NCBI RefSeq assembly: GCF_000373365.1
Contig: NZ_KB891102.1
Coordinates: forward strand, 79,632 to 143,631
From: Parafrankia discariae
Lineage (GTDB): Bacteria; Actinomycetota; Actinomycetes; Frankiales; Frankiaceae
Reading direction: 5' to 3'
DNA: 64,000 nt
A program made the position numbers and the translations under genes. Positions 36,331-44,794 of this stretch are shown here, piece after piece. The number at the start of each line of letters is the position of its first letter. The first letter of the stretch is position 1. The notes below the pieces were generated by a model, which worked only from the letters and a program-made list of their open reading frames with translations, was not told the origin of the DNA and did not search any database.

Positions 36331-36929
36331 CAGTCGGCCCACCGCCCGGCCCGGCGCGGCGCCCACGTCCGGCGGCCCGGTCCCGCGACGCGCTCGGCCG
36401 GCCCCTCCCCCACGGGGCCGTCGGGGTCCCACCGTTGCCGGACGACCTTCCCACGGCGCCACGCGCGGCGCTGAGCGCGGCGCAGGACCTGCTGGACGCA
36501 GGTCTGTACTTCCAGGCCCACGAGGTCCTCGAACGGGCGTGGCGGACCGCTCCGGCGGCCGAGCGCGGCCTGTGGCGGGCCCTGACCCAGATCGTGGTCG
36601 GGCTGGTCCACGCGGCGCGCGGCAACACCCGCGGGGCGACGGCCCTGCTGCGCCGGGGGCTGACCGGGCTGGCTCCGTACCTGCCCGACCCCACCACGGA
36701 CGCAGGGCCGGCCGGCGCCGACCCAGACCCCGCCGGCGCCCGGCAGGAGGCCGCGGGCTGCGCCGACGGTGGCCGGCGGCCCGCGCCGGACAGTCGGCGG
36801 ACTCACGGCGTGAACCTGACGGGTGTCGCCCGGTGGGCTGAGGACCTGCTCGCCCGGCTCGAGAAGCCCGGGCCGCAGGCCGGCGGAGTTCCACCGCCCC
36901 CGCGCCTGCTCGCCCCTGGGCGGGACTGA
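36327..36929 (+). CDS. DUF309 family protein
   Basis: The product has 200 residues. The core is AAQDLLDAGLYFQAHEVLER and AWRTAPAAERGLWRALTQI, in which the His-Glu pair belongs to the conserved DUF309 helices; VVGLVHAARGNTRGATALLRRG is the second helical block. The N- and C-terminal parts are Pro/Arg-rich and not conserved. TTG 36327 gives a 4-base overlap with the kinase stop. The function is unknown; the members are small all-helical proteins. Confidence 0.72.
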   Translation: MTVGPPPGPARRPRPAARSRDALGRPLPHGAVGVPPLPDDLPTAPRAALSAAQDLLDAGLYFQAHEVLERAWRTAPAAERGLWRALTQIVVGLVHAARGNTRGATALLRRGLTGLAPYLPDPTTDAGPAGADPDPAGARQEAAGCADGGRRPAPDSRRTHGVNLTGVARWAEDLLARLEKPGPQAGGVPPPPRLLAPGRD

Positions 36930-36980
36930 ACTTCAGCCAGCGCACCCCGCCGGCCTCCCGCGCACCGCGCACCGCGCACC

Positions 36981-37043
36981 GGGTGCCGGGTGCCGGGCGC
37001 CGGGCGCCGGGTGCCGGGCGCCGGGCGCCGGGTGCCGGGCGCC
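36981..37043. repeat. Nine tandem heptamers GGG(T/C)GCC
   Basis: Nine back-to-back copies of GGGYGCC run from 36981 to 37043. They are preceded by nearly three copies of another 7-mer (CGCACCG, 36961-36980). They sit in the 359-base gap between DUF309 and the GlsB-like gene. A heptamer array is likely to slip in length between strains. Confidence 0.75.
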
Positions 37044-37121
37044 GGCCGGCGGCCGGGAGGCGTCTCCGCCCCCGTCCGGGCCGCCGTGTCGAGCGAGGAC
37101 CACATTCGCGTGTTAGTGCGT

Positions 37122-37146
37122 GTTTGTCGCCCAGGACCTCGGGTAC
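37122..37146 (+). promoter_or_regulatory. Sigma-B/H-like stress promoter
   Basis: GTTT (37122-37125), a 15-base spacer and GGGTAC (37141-37146) match the actinobacterial stress-sigma consensus GTTT-N14-16-GGGTAT except for the last base. The GlsB-like gene starts about 135 bases downstream. A small hairpin GAGGCG/CGCCTC (37164-37181) lies in the leader. Confidence 0.5.
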
Positions 37147-37288
37147 CAGACTTTTGGCGGCGCGAGGCGAAAAAGCGCCTCCGGTCGGCAAAACACCCGA
37201 ACGTACTTTCCACGGTTGCACTTCTCGCCAGAAATGTGCGCGACGGCACCTCGGACACGGGTTTCACCTCACAACGAAGGCGGTCAAC

Positions 37289-37573
37289 GTGCTCTGGTTC
37301 ATCATTAGCATGATCGTTCTCGGTCTCATCGCGGGCGCCGTGGCGAGGCTGGTCGTCCCCGGGCGCGACCCGATGGGAATCCCGGGAACCGTTCTGCTCG
37401 GCATTGTCGGGTCCTTCATCGGCGGGCTCCTCGGCTACGTGCTGTTCGGCCATGACCTGAGCGAGGGCGCGCTTCAGCCGTCCGGGATCATCGGTTCGAT
37501 CATCGGCGCCGTCGTCGCCCTGCTGATCTGGCGTGCGGTGCACAGCCGGGGCCGCACCTCCGTTCGGCACTGA
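37289..37573 (+). CDS. GlsB/YeaQ/YmgE family stress-response membrane protein
   Basis: The product has 94 residues with three hydrophobic segments, typical of this family: LWFIISMIVLGLIAGAVARL, then GTVLLGIVGSFIGGLLGYVL and the last IIGSIIGAVVALLIWRAV. The conserved ARLVVPGRDPMG turn between helix 1 and 2 is present. Members are transglycosylase-associated proteins of unknown mechanism, induced by stress in several bacteria. GTG 37289 has GAAGG 8 bases upstream. The sigma-B-like promoter and the terminator at 37605 suggest a single-gene transcript. Confidence 0.9.
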   Translation: MLWFIISMIVLGLIAGAVARLVVPGRDPMGIPGTVLLGIVGSFIGGLLGYVLFGHDLSEGALQPSGIIGSIIGAVVALLIWRAVHSRGRTSVRH

Positions 37574-37604
37574 CCTCCACCGCCGACCGAGCAGCCACCA
37601 CGCA

Positions 37605-37640
37605 GACGGCCGGGCGAGTCCGTGGACTCGCCCGGCCGTC
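37605..37640. terminator. Strong bidirectional terminator
   Basis: Arms of 17 bp (37605-37621 and 37624-37640, starting GACGGCCGGGCGAGTCC) are perfectly complementary, with only GT between them. It lies between the GlsB-like gene and the convergent exonuclease gene. Confidence 0.75.
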
Positions 37641-37805
37641 ACGCGTCCGGGAAAAGAATTCCGGGGCGAACGGCCACACGCGATTCCAGGAAATCCCGCT
37701 CGCCGCGTACGGGCGTGTTCGGCGACGTGGCGGCGCGAGCCTTTCTCGTCACGCCCCGGGTTTCATCGGTCACCAACGGGCCCGTGCGCCGGCTCACGAA
37801 TTCCG

Positions 37806-38435
37806 TCACATGCGGGCCCGCGGCGGACGCACCGTGCCGCCGTCGCGGTCGACGCCGCAGCGGGTGAGCGGCAACTCCAGGTGCTGGTCGGCGGCACGTT
37901 GCAGAATCAGGGGCAACAGGGCCGCGAGCACATCGGCGTCGTCCTGCGCGTCATGCGCCCGCCGCTGGGCGACACCCCAGTAGGCCGCGAGCGAGGCCAG
38001 GCGCAGGCTCGCCAGCCCCAGGCCGAGCCGACTGGCCAAGGTCAGCGTGCACAGCCGCCACTCGACGGGCAGGGTCGCCCCGATCCGCAGGGCCTCGCCG
38101 GCGAGCATCCGCCAGTCGAAGGCCGCGTTGTGCGCGACCAGCACCCGCCCGGCGAGCAGCGCGGTGACCTCGTCGACGACGGCGGCGAACGTCGGGCTCC
38201 CGGCCAGGCGCTGCCTGGTCAGACCGTGGATATGGACGGGGCCGGGATCACAGCCGGGATCCAGGAGCGTTGACCAGCGATGCTCGACGGTGCCGTCGGC
38301 GGCGGTCAGGACCACCGCTATCGACAGCACCCGGTCCCTCGTCGGGGACAGGCCGGTCGTCTCGACGTCCACCACCGCGTACGGCCGGCGAGGACGTACG
38401 GCGAAGCCGGGCGGGGCAGGAACCTCAGCACTCAC
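37806..38435 (-). CDS. DEDDh-type 3'-5' exonuclease (DnaQ-like)
   Basis: The product has 209 residues. The acidic motifs are intact: AVVDVETTGLSPTRDRVLSI (Asp, Glu), VLVAHNAAFDWRML (Asp) and RAHDAQDDADVLAALL (His, Asp), as in the proofreading epsilon subunit or RNase T. It has no extra domain such as a GIY-YIG or BRCT region. I used GTG 38435, which starts VSAEVPAPPGFAV 20 residues before motif I; no good ribosome binding site is present and upstream in-frame sequence is not convincing. The cellular substrate could be DNA or RNA ends. Confidence 0.87.
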   Translation of the reverse strand: MSAEVPAPPGFAVRPRRPYAVVDVETTGLSPTRDRVLSIAVVLTAADGTVEHRWSTLLDPGCDPGPVHIHGLTRQRLAGSPTFAAVVDEVTALLAGRVLVAHNAAFDWRMLAGEALRIGATLPVEWRLCTLTLASRLGLGLASLRLASLAAYWGVAQRRAHDAQDDADVLAALLPLILQRAADQHLELPLTRCGVDRDGGTVRPPRARM

Positions 38436-38767
38436 AGCCGCAGATGATGACGCAGACCTCCGACGGTCCGGCGCCGTGCCGCCCAGCGCAGTGCGGGGAC
38501 GGAGCGGGCCTGGTGCGCGCGGAGGGCAACACGAGGGATACCGGGAATCCGACCGCGACCACAGCTGGCATTGTGTGTCCGTTGTTTTAAGTCGCTCGTT
38601 GACGGCTGCCGGAGCCGGTTCCCACCTGGGCCCGGCCGTGCTGGCCGGCACCGTCGCCCGCGACCCGCCGCGCACCTGTCGTTTGTCGGGGACGATCAGG
38701 TGCGGCAGCTCAGACGGCGGAAGCGCACCGCGTCGCGCGATTGGAGGGCGGGGGCACCGAAGAAAAG
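38436..38767. other. Divergent intergenic region (exonuclease / HTH regulator)
   Basis: This 332-base gap holds the promoters of two divergent genes. An AT-rich patch around 38570-38596 (GTTGTTTTAAGTCG) stands out. A TTGACG hexamer follows near 38597 but has no convincing -10 partner. No gene is supported here. Confidence 0.45.
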
Positions 38768-39436
38768 GTGAGACGATTGTTCGTCATACCGACCGAGCAT
38801 CCCCTTTCCCACCCGGAGTCGACGTCCGAGCCCAGTCACCCGCTGCGGCGGCTGCGAGCACTGCACGGCTGGTCGTACGAGGCGGTGGCCCGCATCGTCG
38901 CGGTCCGCGCCCGCGAGCTCGGCGTCGCGAGCATGGCCGCCCAGCGGCAGAAGATCTGGCGCTGGGAGAATCGTGGCGTGATCCCGGATCGGATCTCGCA
39001 GCTCGCGCTCGCCCGCGAACTGGGCGTGCCCGACGGTGAGGTGACGGCTCATCCGTGGCCGGAGTGGCTCCCCGAGCTCGGAGCCCCCAACTGCGCCCAG
39101 CAGATCGCGACCCTGCGCGGAATCCTCGAGCGGGTGCGGGACGTGCTGCGCGCAGGGGACAGCGCGACGGCATCCGCCCTGGTCGAACAGGGGCTCACCG
39201 TCCCCGTCGACGAGATGGTGCTCGGCACGGCCCAGATACGCGGCGCCGCGGTGCGCACCGCCATGGTCCGCGGCGCGCGGCGCGGCGGACCGGCCGAGCA
39301 CAGCCGACACGAGCGGTTCCCGGACGGACCCGCCCCGCAGGACCGGTTCCCCGCCGGGCACAGCGCCCGACCAGGGCCGGCCCGGCGGCCGGTGAACCGG
39401 GGCCCGGCGGGTTCCGCTGATCAGCTGATCAGCTGA
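38768..39436 (+). CDS. HTH (XRE-like) transcriptional regulator
   Basis: The product has 222 residues. The segment SHPLRRLRALHGWSYEAVAR through QRQKIWRWENRGVIPDRISQ and LALARELGVPDGEV reads as an XRE-type helix-turn-helix with the WxWENxG pattern. It then has a small helical region (about 95-160) and an Arg/Pro-rich tail. Similar proteins in streptomycetes and frankiae are small DNA-binding regulators of development. GTG 38768 is the best start by length, with AGAAAAG upstream, but TTG 38741 is possible. It ends inside the TGATCAGC repeat, adjacent to the stop of the converging kinase. Confidence 0.72.
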   Translation: MRRLFVIPTEHPLSHPESTSEPSHPLRRLRALHGWSYEAVARIVAVRARELGVASMAAQRQKIWRWENRGVIPDRISQLALARELGVPDGEVTAHPWPEWLPELGAPNCAQQIATLRGILERVRDVLRAGDSATASALVEQGLTVPVDEMVLGTAQIRGAAVRTAMVRGARRGGPAEHSRHERFPDGPAPQDRFPAGHSARPGPARRPVNRGPAGSADQLIS

Positions 39437-39441
39437 TCAGC
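39416..39441. repeat. Three GCTGATCA repeats giving stops in all six frames
   Basis: GCTGATCA is repeated three times (39416-39439), followed by GC. Because the unit has 8 bases, the TGA copies (39418, 39426, 39434) fall in all three plus frames and the TCA copies (39421, 39429, 39437) in all three minus frames. The HTH gene and the kinase gene end on the last copy with no base between their stop codons. Confidence 0.85.
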
Positions 39442-41170
39442 GAATGTTGACCACCGCGGTACCGACCAGCACCAGCGCGGCCAGGACAGCGAGGACGACG
39501 ATCCAGCGCGGGTCGCAGGCCCAGGCCGCGGCCCGCCGGATCGAAGCCCTCCGTTCCTGTTCCCGCTCCCGCCTGCGCCGCTCCCGGCGGGAGACGGTGG
39601 GCGCACCGGGCGGGGCCGGCGCTCGGGTGGCGCCACGCGCCGCCGGCGGGTCGGGCGTCCGTTCCTGACGCGGCGGCCGTGTCGCGGCGCTCGCGGAGCG
39701 CGTCGGAACACGCCGCGGGCTCTCCCGCGGACCCGGCACGTCCGGTCCCCAGACCGTGCCCGGTCGGCCGGTCCCGTTCGGCTGAGCGGGCTCGGTCGGC
39801 CGGACGGGCGGGGCCGGACGGGCGGGCTCGGTCGGCCGGACGGGCGGGGCCGGACGGGCGGGCTCGGTCGGGCGGGCGGGCTCGGTCGGGCGGGCGGGCG
39901 GGGCCGGACGGGCGGGCGGGCCGGACTGGCTGGGAGCGCTCGCGCGACCGGGTGCCGGCTGTCGGCGGCCCGCGCTCGGCTGATCGGGTGCGCTCGGCTC
40001 CCCCGGAACGCGCCGGGGCCCGCCCACTCCGGGCCCGCCAGGGCGCCCGGGGCCGGTCCGGCGCAGCGTCGGGGACTCCGCTCGCGGCAACGGCACGACA
40101 CGCGCGGCCGGCGTCCCCGCAGCGGGCGTCCCCGCGGCCGGCGTCCCCGCGGCGGGCTCGGTTCTCGGCCGGGGCGCCACCGAGCGGGCGTAGGCGGCGT
40201 AGCCGCCGGCCGCCGCCCTGACGATCGGCAACGGGTTCACGTCCCGCTGGTCGAGGTCGAGGATGCGGGGGTCCAGGTGCTCGACGGACAGCCAGCCCTC
40301 GGCGATCACCTGGTTGACCAGCGCCGTCAGGTCGGTGTCCTGGGCCTCGCTGCTGACCGCGGCGCCGACGTCCGACAGGGCGAGGATCTCCCGGAACAGG
40401 GTGTGGATGTCCGGCCGCGCCTTGGCGTTCTTCGCCAGCGACCGGGCGAGCAGCGCGTACAGCCGGCCCGGGACCCCGTCCAGATTGGCCGGATCGTGCC
40501 GTACCCGGAACAGGACCGCGTCGGCCGGGCCGCCGCCGAACGGCGAACGTCCGGTGGCCGCGTACGCGACCGTGCAGCCCCAGGCGAACACGTCCATAGC
40601 CGGGGCCGGGGCACTCCCCCGGCCGCTGATCTGCTCAGGGCTCATGTAGGCGGGGCTGCCGACCGAGGAACCGGCGCCGGTGAGCGACACCGTGTCGGCG
40701 GCCTGGGCGATCCCGAAATCGACCACCCGCGGCCCTTCCCGGGTGAGCAGCACGTTCGACGGCTTCAGATCGCGGTGGACGACACCGGCGTCGTGGATCG
40801 CGACGAGCGCCTCGGCCAGTCCGACGGCGAGCGTCCGCAGGGTCTCCCCGGCGAGGGGGCCGTGCTGGCGGACGTACTCGGCCAGGTTCGGGCCGGCGAG
40901 GTACTCGGTGGCGAGGTAGGGCGGGTCGCCGTCCGGGTCGGCGGCCAGGACGCGCGCGGTGCACGCGCCGGCGACCCGAGAGACGACCTCGATCTCCCGC
41001 CGGAAACGCGCGCGGAACTCCGGGTCATCGGCGTACTCCGCGCGGATGACCTTCACCGCCGCGGGCCGGCCGGCGGGCCCGCCGAGCGTTCCGTAATAGA
41101 CCGTGCCCATGCCACCGGCACCGATGCGGTGGGTGAGCAGGAACGGCCCCAACCTCCGCGGAATCTCCAT
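39437..41170 (-). CDS. PknB-like Ser/Thr protein kinase with Pro-rich linker and C-terminal membrane helix
   Basis: The product has 577 residues. The kinase domain (about 6-265) carries IGAGGMGTVYYG, the Lys in AAVKVIRAEY, HRDLKPSNVLL, VDFGIAQA and SPAYMSPEQISG. A spacer to about 340 precedes a long proline-rich linker with repeats of RPTEPARPAPPV. The tail is a single helix, WIVVLAVLAALVLVGTAV, so the protein would be a cytoplasmic kinase anchored at its end with almost nothing outside. ATG 41170 is preferred, with GGGGGGAG about 8 bases upstream. The NUDIX gene lies 244 bases upstream in the same direction. Confidence 0.9.
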   Translation of the reverse strand: MEIPRRLGPFLLTHRIGAGGMGTVYYGTLGGPAGRPAAVKVIRAEYADDPEFRARFRREIEVVSRVAGACTARVLAADPDGDPPYLATEYLAGPNLAEYVRQHGPLAGETLRTLAVGLAEALVAIHDAGVVHRDLKPSNVLLTREGPRVVDFGIAQAADTVSLTGAGSSVGSPAYMSPEQISGRGSAPAPAMDVFAWGCTVAYAATGRSPFGGGPADAVLFRVRHDPANLDGVPGRLYALLARSLAKNAKARPDIHTLFREILALSDVGAAVSSEAQDTDLTALVNQVIAEGWLSVEHLDPRILDLDQRDVNPLPIVRAAAGGYAAYARSVAPRPRTEPAAGTPAAGTPAAGTPAARVVPLPRAESPTLRRTGPGRPGGPGVGGPRRVPGEPSAPDQPSAGRRQPAPGRASAPSQSGPPARPAPPARPTEPARPTEPARPAPPVRPTEPARPAPPVRPTEPAQPNGTGRPGTVWGPDVPGPRESPRRVPTRSASAATRPPRQERTPDPPAARGATRAPAPPGAPTVSRRERRRREREQERRASIRRAAAWACDPRWIVVLAVLAALVLVGTAVVNIR

Positions 41171-41414
41171 CCGCCAGACTCCCCCCGTTTCGACCGGCAC
41201 CGTGCGCCGCGACCAAGCACCGTGCGCCGCCGTCCGGGGTCATGCACGCGACGTCGCGCGTCCAAGTGTTCACCCCTGGGCGTCGTTCCGCCCGGGCAGG
41301 TCCCGACCGCCGGTCAAGAAGATCGTGCCCGGGGATCGGGGCGGCGGCGAATCGTGGGGCCGGACCGTGCCGGTGCTTACACCCGTTCGGGACCAACGGC
41401 CCGCACGCCGACGA

Positions 41415-42239
41415 TCATCGGTATCTGGTGCCCGGGTCGACCAGCGCGGCGGCCACCCGGCGCGCCAGCCGGCCGCCGAGCGCCGACACTTCGCTCCAAC
41501 GGGCGCCGGCGACCTCCTCAGCCTGCAGAACCAGCCCCGCCGGCACGACGGGAGCCGCTCCCGGCTCCGCGTCGGGCACCGCGCCCGGCACCGGCGGGGA
41601 CGGTGCCGCGGCCACCCCACGGCCACCCCACGGGGCCGTCGACGGCCCCGGCACCTTCGTTCCCCCCACCCCCGGCGGCACGGGCCCGGACGCGCCAACC
41701 CCTGGGGGCACGACGATCGGCGGGGCGGCCAGCGGACGCGTCGTCTCCGGATCATCGAGGTCGACACCCGCCTCGGCCGGCGCGAGCCCGGACCCGCGGA
41801 TCTCGACCAGGAACCGGAAGTCGTAGTGCAGGTGCTCCGGCTCCCCGCGGGCGGCGCTCGCCGACACCCAGTGGATGTCGACGTCCACCGGCTGCTCGCT
41901 GATCGCGCTGACGCGGCGGCGGCCGATCCCCGTCTCCTCGGCCAGCTCGCGCAACGCCGCGCTGAACAGCGAGCCGTCGCGGTCCTCGATGTGGCCTCCC
42001 GGCTGAAGCCAGTGGCCGGACGCCCGGTGATGGATCTGCAGAACGCGGCCCTCGTCGTTCACCGCGACCGTCGAGCAGGTCACGTGGCCGGGCAGCGTCC
42101 GACGCGAGGTCAACCGGGCCGAGCCGCGGGCGGGGGCCGCCGCGGCCCGGACGAGCGGGGTCAGCCGCTCGCGGTCACCGGGATGGGCGGTCAGGTACAC
42201 CGCGAGAACCCGTCCGACCGCCTCGTTGGTGATGCTCAC
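41415..42239 (-). CDS. NUDIX hydrolase with Pro/Gly/Ala insertion
   Basis: The product has 274 residues. The Nudix box reads GGHIEDRDGSLFSAALRELAEETGI, which keeps the REL-x-EE-x-G catalytic core; the upstream Glu is replaced by Asp, as in many relatives. The second half contains a 70-residue low-complexity insert (about 172-240, rich in Pro, Gly, Val) and then resumes with LVLQAEEVAGARWSEV, which is homologous to the end of the fold. The substrate is a nucleoside diphosphate derivative in general, unknown here. GTG 42239 has GGAGG 12 bases upstream. Confidence 0.87.
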   Translation of the reverse strand: MSITNEAVGRVLAVYLTAHPGDRERLTPLVRAAAAPARGSARLTSRRTLPGHVTCSTVAVNDEGRVLQIHHRASGHWLQPGGHIEDRDGSLFSAALRELAEETGIGRRRVSAISEQPVDVDIHWVSASAARGEPEHLHYDFRFLVEIRGSGLAPAEAGVDLDDPETTRPLAAPPIVVPPGVGASGPVPPGVGGTKVPGPSTAPWGGRGVAAAPSPPVPGAVPDAEPGAAPVVPAGLVLQAEEVAGARWSEVSALGGRLARRVAAALVDPGTRYR

Positions 42240-42636
42240 GGCTGCCGCCTACCTCCACTCGTCGCCGACATGTCGAGTCTGACCGATCGAGCGCGCGTTC
42301 GGGCGCCGACACCAGGTGTACGTCCCCGTGCGTCATGGCGGCCACATCATCAGCGTGCGTCCGATGTCGGCAGGGCGACAATCACGGATGACCACCGGTA
42401 TGCCCGGCGAGAAAGCGACTTAGCCCGACAATGAACCGGCGATCGTCTGGCAATCGACCGGTGCGGCGGCGGCGCGCTTTTCCTCGGGGGCCATCCGGTC
42501 CACCCGCACGGACACCGGGCCGTCACGATCCGCGCAAGCACGATGACCTGAAGCGGCGGGCGGGCTCTCCCCCGGCGCCGACGCCGGGGGCGGACGCCGG
42601 CCGTCAGGCCGATTTCCGCCCCGGTCTGCGACGTCG

Positions 42637-42642
42637 TACAGT
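42637..42642 (+). promoter_or_regulatory. Candidate -10 box of the MerR1 gene
   Basis: TACAGT is a good TANNNT match. The transcript would start near 42650, a few bases before ATG 42654, which could then act as a leaderless upstream start. The rest of the 510-base gap from 42240 to 42749 shows no further gene. Confidence 0.4.
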
Positions 42643-42749
42643 GCTCCGTACCAATGGCACAGTCTATGCAGACGTGTTCGGGAGTCACCCCGTTCGGCCA
42701 CCGGTCCGCCCCACGGCCCGCGGTTCCCGACCCTGACGTAAGGGTAGCT

Positions 42750-43214
42750 TTGTCGACGATACGCAGGGACGAATCCCTCCCCAGCCTGATCCGACGCAAC
42801 ACCCTCCAGATCGGAGAGGTGGCCGAGCGGGTGGGATTGTCGCTGCGAACGGTGCGCTACTACGAGGAGGCCGGGCTTCTCGTACCGGCCGGCCGGACGC
42901 CCGGCGGATTCCGTCTTTATAACGACGACGCCGTCAGCCGGCTGCTCGTCATCCGGAAGATGAAGCCGCTGGGTTTCACCCTGGACGAGATGCGCTCGCT
43001 GCTGGCCGTCCGCGACGAGCTGGCCGACCCGGAGCTGACGCCCGAGCGGCGGGCCGAGCTGCGCGAGCGGCTGCGGACCTGGGTCGCCCTGGCCGAGGAG
43101 AAACTGGCGACACTGCGTGAGCAGGCCGGCGTCGCCGAGGATTTCGTCGTCGGCCTGCACGGCGACGTCGAGCGGTCGCGCTCGGAGGAACGGACCGATC
43201 ACCCGGAGCGGTGA
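42750..43214 (+). CDS. MerR-family transcriptional regulator, copy 1
   Basis: The product has 154 residues. LQIGEVAERVGLSLRTVRYY and EEAGLLVPAGRTPGGFRLYN form the MerR winged-helix DNA-binding domain; a coiled dimerisation helix (about 75-125) and a short tail follow, with no obvious metal or ligand Cys. I use TTG 42750 because the adjacent paralog starts at the same point (both read L-S-T) and both have TAAGGGT a few bases upstream. ATG 42654 would add 32 residues without similarity. MerR2 follows 189 bases later, and the clpP pair after that. Confidence 0.85.
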   Translation: MSTIRRDESLPSLIRRNTLQIGEVAERVGLSLRTVRYYEEAGLLVPAGRTPGGFRLYNDDAVSRLLVIRKMKPLGFTLDEMRSLLAVRDELADPELTPERRAELRERLRTWVALAEEKLATLREQAGVAEDFVVGLHGDVERSRSEERTDHPER

Positions 43215-43403
43215 ACCACCCCGACACCGCGCCGGCCCGCGAGCGGACCACCACGCGCGCCGCCGCGTACGCGGACCGCCGCCCGGCCGCAATATGCTGG
43301 TCACGAACCCGCCTACGGGAGTGTCGCACCGAGATCCGCCCAGCCGGCACGGTTCCGCTCGCGCCACCATCACCTCGCCCGTGATACCGACGTAAGGGTC
43401 GAA

Positions 43404-43862
43404 TTGTCCACGACAGGCAACATCACCTCTTCCTCAGCCCGCCGCGGCGTCTACGAGATCGGAGAGGTCGCCACCCTGGTCGCGCTCTCCCTGCGGACGG
43501 TCCGCTTCTACGAGGAAGCCGGCCTGCTCGTGGCCGTCGGGGAGAGCCCCGGCGGCTATCCGCTCTACGACGACGACGCTCTGGATCGTTTCCTTCTCAT
43601 CAAGAAGATGAAACCGTTGGGTTTCACCCTCGAGGAGATGCGGGCGCTGCTCGGCCTGCGCGAGGAGATCGACCGGGAGGGCCTCGCCCACGAGCGGCGC
43701 GAGGAACTCCAGGAGCGGCTGGCGACCTGGGTCAGCCTCGCCGAGGAGAAGCTGGCGTCGCTGCAGGAGCAGGTCCGCGTCGCCGAGGACTTCATGGTCA
43801 CGCTGCACGACGACACCGCCCGGGCCCGGCTGCGCTTCGACATCGATCCGGACGTCTTCTAG
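43404..43862 (+). CDS. MerR-family transcriptional regulator, copy 2
   Basis: The product has 152 residues and is an evident duplicate of MerR1. Matching blocks are [40 protein letters not shown] and [20 protein letters not shown]. The DNA-contact helices are alike but not identical, so the two may bind overlapping sites. The TTG 43404 start is shared with copy 1. It stands directly upstream of clpP, with two inverted repeats in between, which makes a regulator-target link plausible. Confidence 0.87.
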   Translation: MSTTGNITSSSARRGVYEIGEVATLVALSLRTVRFYEEAGLLVAVGESPGGYPLYDDDALDRFLLIKKMKPLGFTLEEMRALLGLREEIDREGLAHERREELQERLATWVSLAEEKLASLQEQVRVAEDFMVTLHDDTARARLRFDIDPDVF

Positions 43863-43866
43863 GCAG

Positions 43867-43898
43867 GGCCGTCCCGGCGATCGGCCGTCCCGGCGATC
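43867..43898. repeat. Two copies of a 16-bp direct repeat
   Basis: GGCCGTCCCGGCGATC occurs twice in tandem (43867-43882 and 43883-43898), immediately after the MerR2 stop codon. Its role is unknown; it may be part of the control region of the clpP operon. Confidence 0.7.
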
Positions 43899-43979
43899 GA
43901 GCGTTCCAGGGCGCCTTTGCCAGATGGCGGGCGGCCGCCGGGCATGAGCACCTCGGATCCCCGGCGCCCGCTCCGGCGC

Positions 43980-44009
43980 TCTGCCGTGGGCAGATCTGCC
44001 ACGGGCAGA
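43980..44009. promoter_or_regulatory. Two adjacent inverted repeats TCTGCC-N3-GGCAGA upstream of clpP
   Basis: Two 15-bp elements with perfect 6-bp arms stand end to end: TCTGCCGTGGGCAGA (43980-43994) and TCTGCCACGGGCAGA (43995-44009). They are about 100 bases before the first clpP start. Adjacent dyads in this place look like a binding site for a dimeric regulator; a terminator or attenuator is the alternative. Confidence 0.6.
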
Positions 44010-44107
44010 CCGGCCGTCCGACGGCCCGTTTCTCGGCGACGCTGACCTGGCCGGCCACTTCGTTCGATCCCCACACCCCGTCGGGCCGGCGGGAGGTCAC
44101 GCGCACC

Positions 44108-44794
44108 ATGAATGCCCTGTATCAGCCGCGACACAGCCGGCCACACCGCCCACGCGCCGGTACCGGCATCGACGCCGGCCAGTACGGCGAGGCCCCGGGG
44201 ACGGCGGCCGGCCCGTTCGAGGACCAGGTGTTCCACCGGCTCCTCCAGAACCGGATCGTCTTCCTCGGCTCGGTGGTCGAGGACACCGTCGCCAACGCGA
44301 TCTGCGCGAAGCTGCTCCTTCTCGCCAGTGACGACCCGTCCGCGGACATTCACCTGTACATCAATTCGCCGGGTGGGTCGGTCAGCGCGGGAATGGCCAT
44401 CTACGACACGATGCAGTACATCGCGAACGACGTGGCGACCGTCGCGCTGGGATTCGCCGGGTCGATGGGCCAGTTCCTGCTCTCCTCCGGAGCGCCCGGA
44501 AAGCGGTTCGCACTGCCCCATTCCCGGGTGATGATGCACCAGCCGTCCGGTGGGATCGGCGGGACCGCGACCGACATCGCGATCCAGGCGGAGCAGCTCC
44601 TGTTCACCAAGCGGCTGATCCAGGAACGCATCGCCGAGCACACCGGACAGCCCGTCGAGCGGATCGAGGCGGATTCCGACCGTGACCGCTGGTTCACCGC
44701 CGAGGAGGCCCGGGACTACGGCCTGGTCGACCGGGTGATCGCTCGGGTCGACCAGGTCACCCCGGACGCGAACAGCCGGGTGGCCCTCCGATGA
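44108..44794 (+). CDS. clpP: ATP-dependent Clp protease proteolytic subunit, first of pair
   Basis: The product has 228 residues and is a barrel-forming serine protease that works with ClpX or ClpC. The catalytic Ser is in [19 protein letters not shown], the His in [11 protein letters not shown], and the Asp at the LVDRV turn. The first 35 residues are a non-conserved Arg/Gly-rich extension. ATG 44108 has GGGAGG about 10 bases upstream. Its stop overlaps the next start by 4 bases (ATGA), so the two subunits are made together, as expected for mixed ClpP1P2 barrels of actinobacteria. Confidence 0.96.
   Translation: MNALYQPRHSRPHRPRAGTGIDAGQYGEAPGTAAGPFEDQVFHRLLQNRIVFLGSVVEDTVANAICAKLLLLASDDPSADIHLYINSPGGSVSAGMAIYDTMQYIANDVATVALGFAGSMGQFLLSSGAPGKRFALPHSRVMMHQPSGGIGGTATDIAIQAEQLLFTKRLIQERIAEHTGQPVERIEADSDRDRWFTAEEARDYGLVDRVIARVDQVTPDANSRVALR

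Noticed and set aside
43980-44009. Start of a CRISPR-like array
   Set aside because: Only two palindromic units stand directly next to each other, with no spacers and no cas genes.
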